Part shown: one piece after another, positions 63,222 through 64,000 of the stretch
Position numbering within the stretch: the first letter of the stretch is position 1
Layout: each line of letters begins with the position of its first letter
Assembly: GCF_013170705.1 (NCBI RefSeq)
Contig: NZ_CP033334.1
Span: forward strand, 4,689,501 to 4,753,500
Source of the DNA: Mesorhizobium loti
GTDB taxonomy: Bacteria; Pseudomonadota; Alphaproteobacteria; Rhizobiales; Rhizobiaceae
Length of the DNA: 64,000 nucleotides
Direction of reading: 5' to 3'
The notes under the pieces: model-generated
What the model saw: the letters and a program-made list of their open reading frames with translations, nothing else
Told to the model about the DNA's origin: nothing
Databases searched by the model: none
Program-made: the position numbers and the translations under genes

Positions 63222-64000
63222 TTACGCGTACTTTTTCTGGACTTCCTGGGCGACCGCGGTCGGGACCGGCTCGTAGTGATCAAACTGCATCGTGTAGGCC
63301 GCGCGGCCCTGGCTCATCGAGCGCAGGTTGTCGACGTACTTGAACATGTTGGCGAGCGGCACCATCGCGTTGATGACGACAGCCACGCCACGCGCTTCCT
63401 GGCCCTGGATCTGGCCACGACGGCCGTTCAGGTCGCCGATGACGCTGCCGACGTAGTCTTCCGGCGTCACGACTTCGACCTTCATGATCGGTTCGAGCAG
63501 CTGAACGCCAAGCTTGGGTGCGGCTTCACGGAAGCAGGCGCGGGACGCGATTTCGAAGGCCAGGACCGAGGAGTCGACGTCGTGGTAGGCGCCGTCGATC
63601 AGCGTCGCACGGACGCCGATCATCGGGAAGCCCGCGAACGGACCAGCGCCCATGACGCTCTGGATGCCCTTTTCGACACCCGGAATGTATTCCTTCGGCA
63701 CGGCGCCGCCGACGATCTTGGACTCGAACACGAAGTCTTCGCCCTCTGTATTCGGCTCGAACACGACCTTCACGCGGGCGAACTGGCCGGTACCGCCGGT
63801 CTGCTTCTTGTGGGTGTAGTCCTGCTCGTGCTTGCGGGTGATCGTCTCGCGATAGGCCACCTGCGGAGCGCCGACATTGGCTTCGACCTTGAACTCGCGG
63901 CGCATGCGGTCGACGATGATGTCGAGGTGCAGTTCGCCCATGCCGGAGATGATGGTCTGGCCGCTTTCCTCGTCGGTCTTGACGCGGAAGGACGGGTCCT
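63222..64000 (-). CDS. fusA: elongation factor G (partial, N-terminus beyond window)
   Basis: The last 258 residues of the ribosomal translocase. Domain IV begins [20 protein letters not shown] and includes [10 protein letters not shown], and domain V follows with [20 protein letters not shown] and [11 protein letters not shown]; the end is [20 protein letters not shown] plus Ala. The frame is open to the right edge. Upstream neighbour of tuf as in the str operon; rpsL and rpsG would be expected outside the window. Confidence 0.99.
   Translation of the reverse strand, partial: DPSFRVKTDEESGQTIISGMGELHLDIIVDRMRREFKVEANVGAPQVAYRETITRKHEQDYTHKKQTGGTGQFARVKVVFEPNTEGEDFVFESKIVGGAVPKEYIPGVEKGIQSVMGAGPFAGFPMIGVRATLIDGAYHDVDSSVLAFEIASRACFREAAPKLGVQLLEPIMKVEVVTPEDYVGSVIGDLNGRRGQIQGQEARGVAVVINAMVPLANMFKYVDNLRSMSQGRAAYTMQFDHYEPVPTAVAQEVQKKYA

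Overview
The window is a piece of a Rhizobiales chromosome, most likely Mesorhizobium or a close Phyllobacteriaceae relative. The evidence is the high G+C, the rhizobial glnBA unit together with a second, eukaryote-type glutamine synthetase (glnII) and its divergent DUF2735 partner, a 510-residue rhizobial-type PccB, and the alphaproteobacterial form of the S10-spc-alpha ribosomal cluster. This assignment comes from sequence recognition only; no database search was run. I see no transposase, prophage gene, CRISPR array, rRNA or tRNA gene.

Left part (1-23 kb): a run of mostly independent housekeeping genes. It holds eno (cut by the left edge), a 41-residue lipoprotein, a PRC-barrel protein, dodecin, kdsA with an overlapping VOC gene, a Dabb protein, cfa, a Tat-exported cpdB-type phosphodiesterase, a type II NADH dehydrogenase, 5-formyl-THF cyclo-ligase, an AsnC-type regulator divergent from alanine dehydrogenase, a duplicated outer-membrane beta-barrel, an OmpA-domain protein, a sulfur/alanyl-tRNA editing cluster (cysK, alaX, sseA, GNAT), an SDR, an alpha/beta hydrolase and a DEAD-box-family helicase whose motif II reads DEGD.

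Middle part (23-33.8 kb): a RelE/ParE-type toxin-antitoxin pair, pccB, a large exported haem-c-type protein of unknown function translationally coupled to nnr, and the nitrogen-assimilation block: glnB-glnA behind a sigma-54 type promoter, then glnII behind a very good sigma-54 promoter, divergent from a DUF2735 gene.

Right-middle part (33.8-47.2 kb): an MFS carrier with an unusually large extra loop, the ATP12 chaperone, a DMT exporter, an RluC-type pseudouridine synthase, the CrcB fluoride channel, an aldehyde dehydrogenase/DUF779 pair with an AcoR-like regulator and a perfect 24-bp palindrome between them, a probably frameshifted small membrane gene, an LpxO-like hydroxylase, a DUF930 protein, RarA and a DegP/Do protease.

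Right part (47.2-64 kb): the ribosomal cluster on the minus strand, in transcription order fusA (cut by the right edge), tuf, rpsJ, rplCDWB, rpsS, rplV, rpsC, rplP, rpmC, rpsQ, rplNXE, rpsNH, rplFR, rpsE, rpmD, rplO, secY, adk, rpsM, rpsK, rpoA, rplQ. Several of its wider intercistronic gaps contain inverted repeats, which is the most coherent unexplained pattern in the window. I found no clear undescribed multi-gene system; the best leads are these hairpins, the haem-c/Cys-rich exported protein, the DEGD helicase with 20-bp-period direct repeats upstream, the MFS loop, and the 24-bp palindrome.
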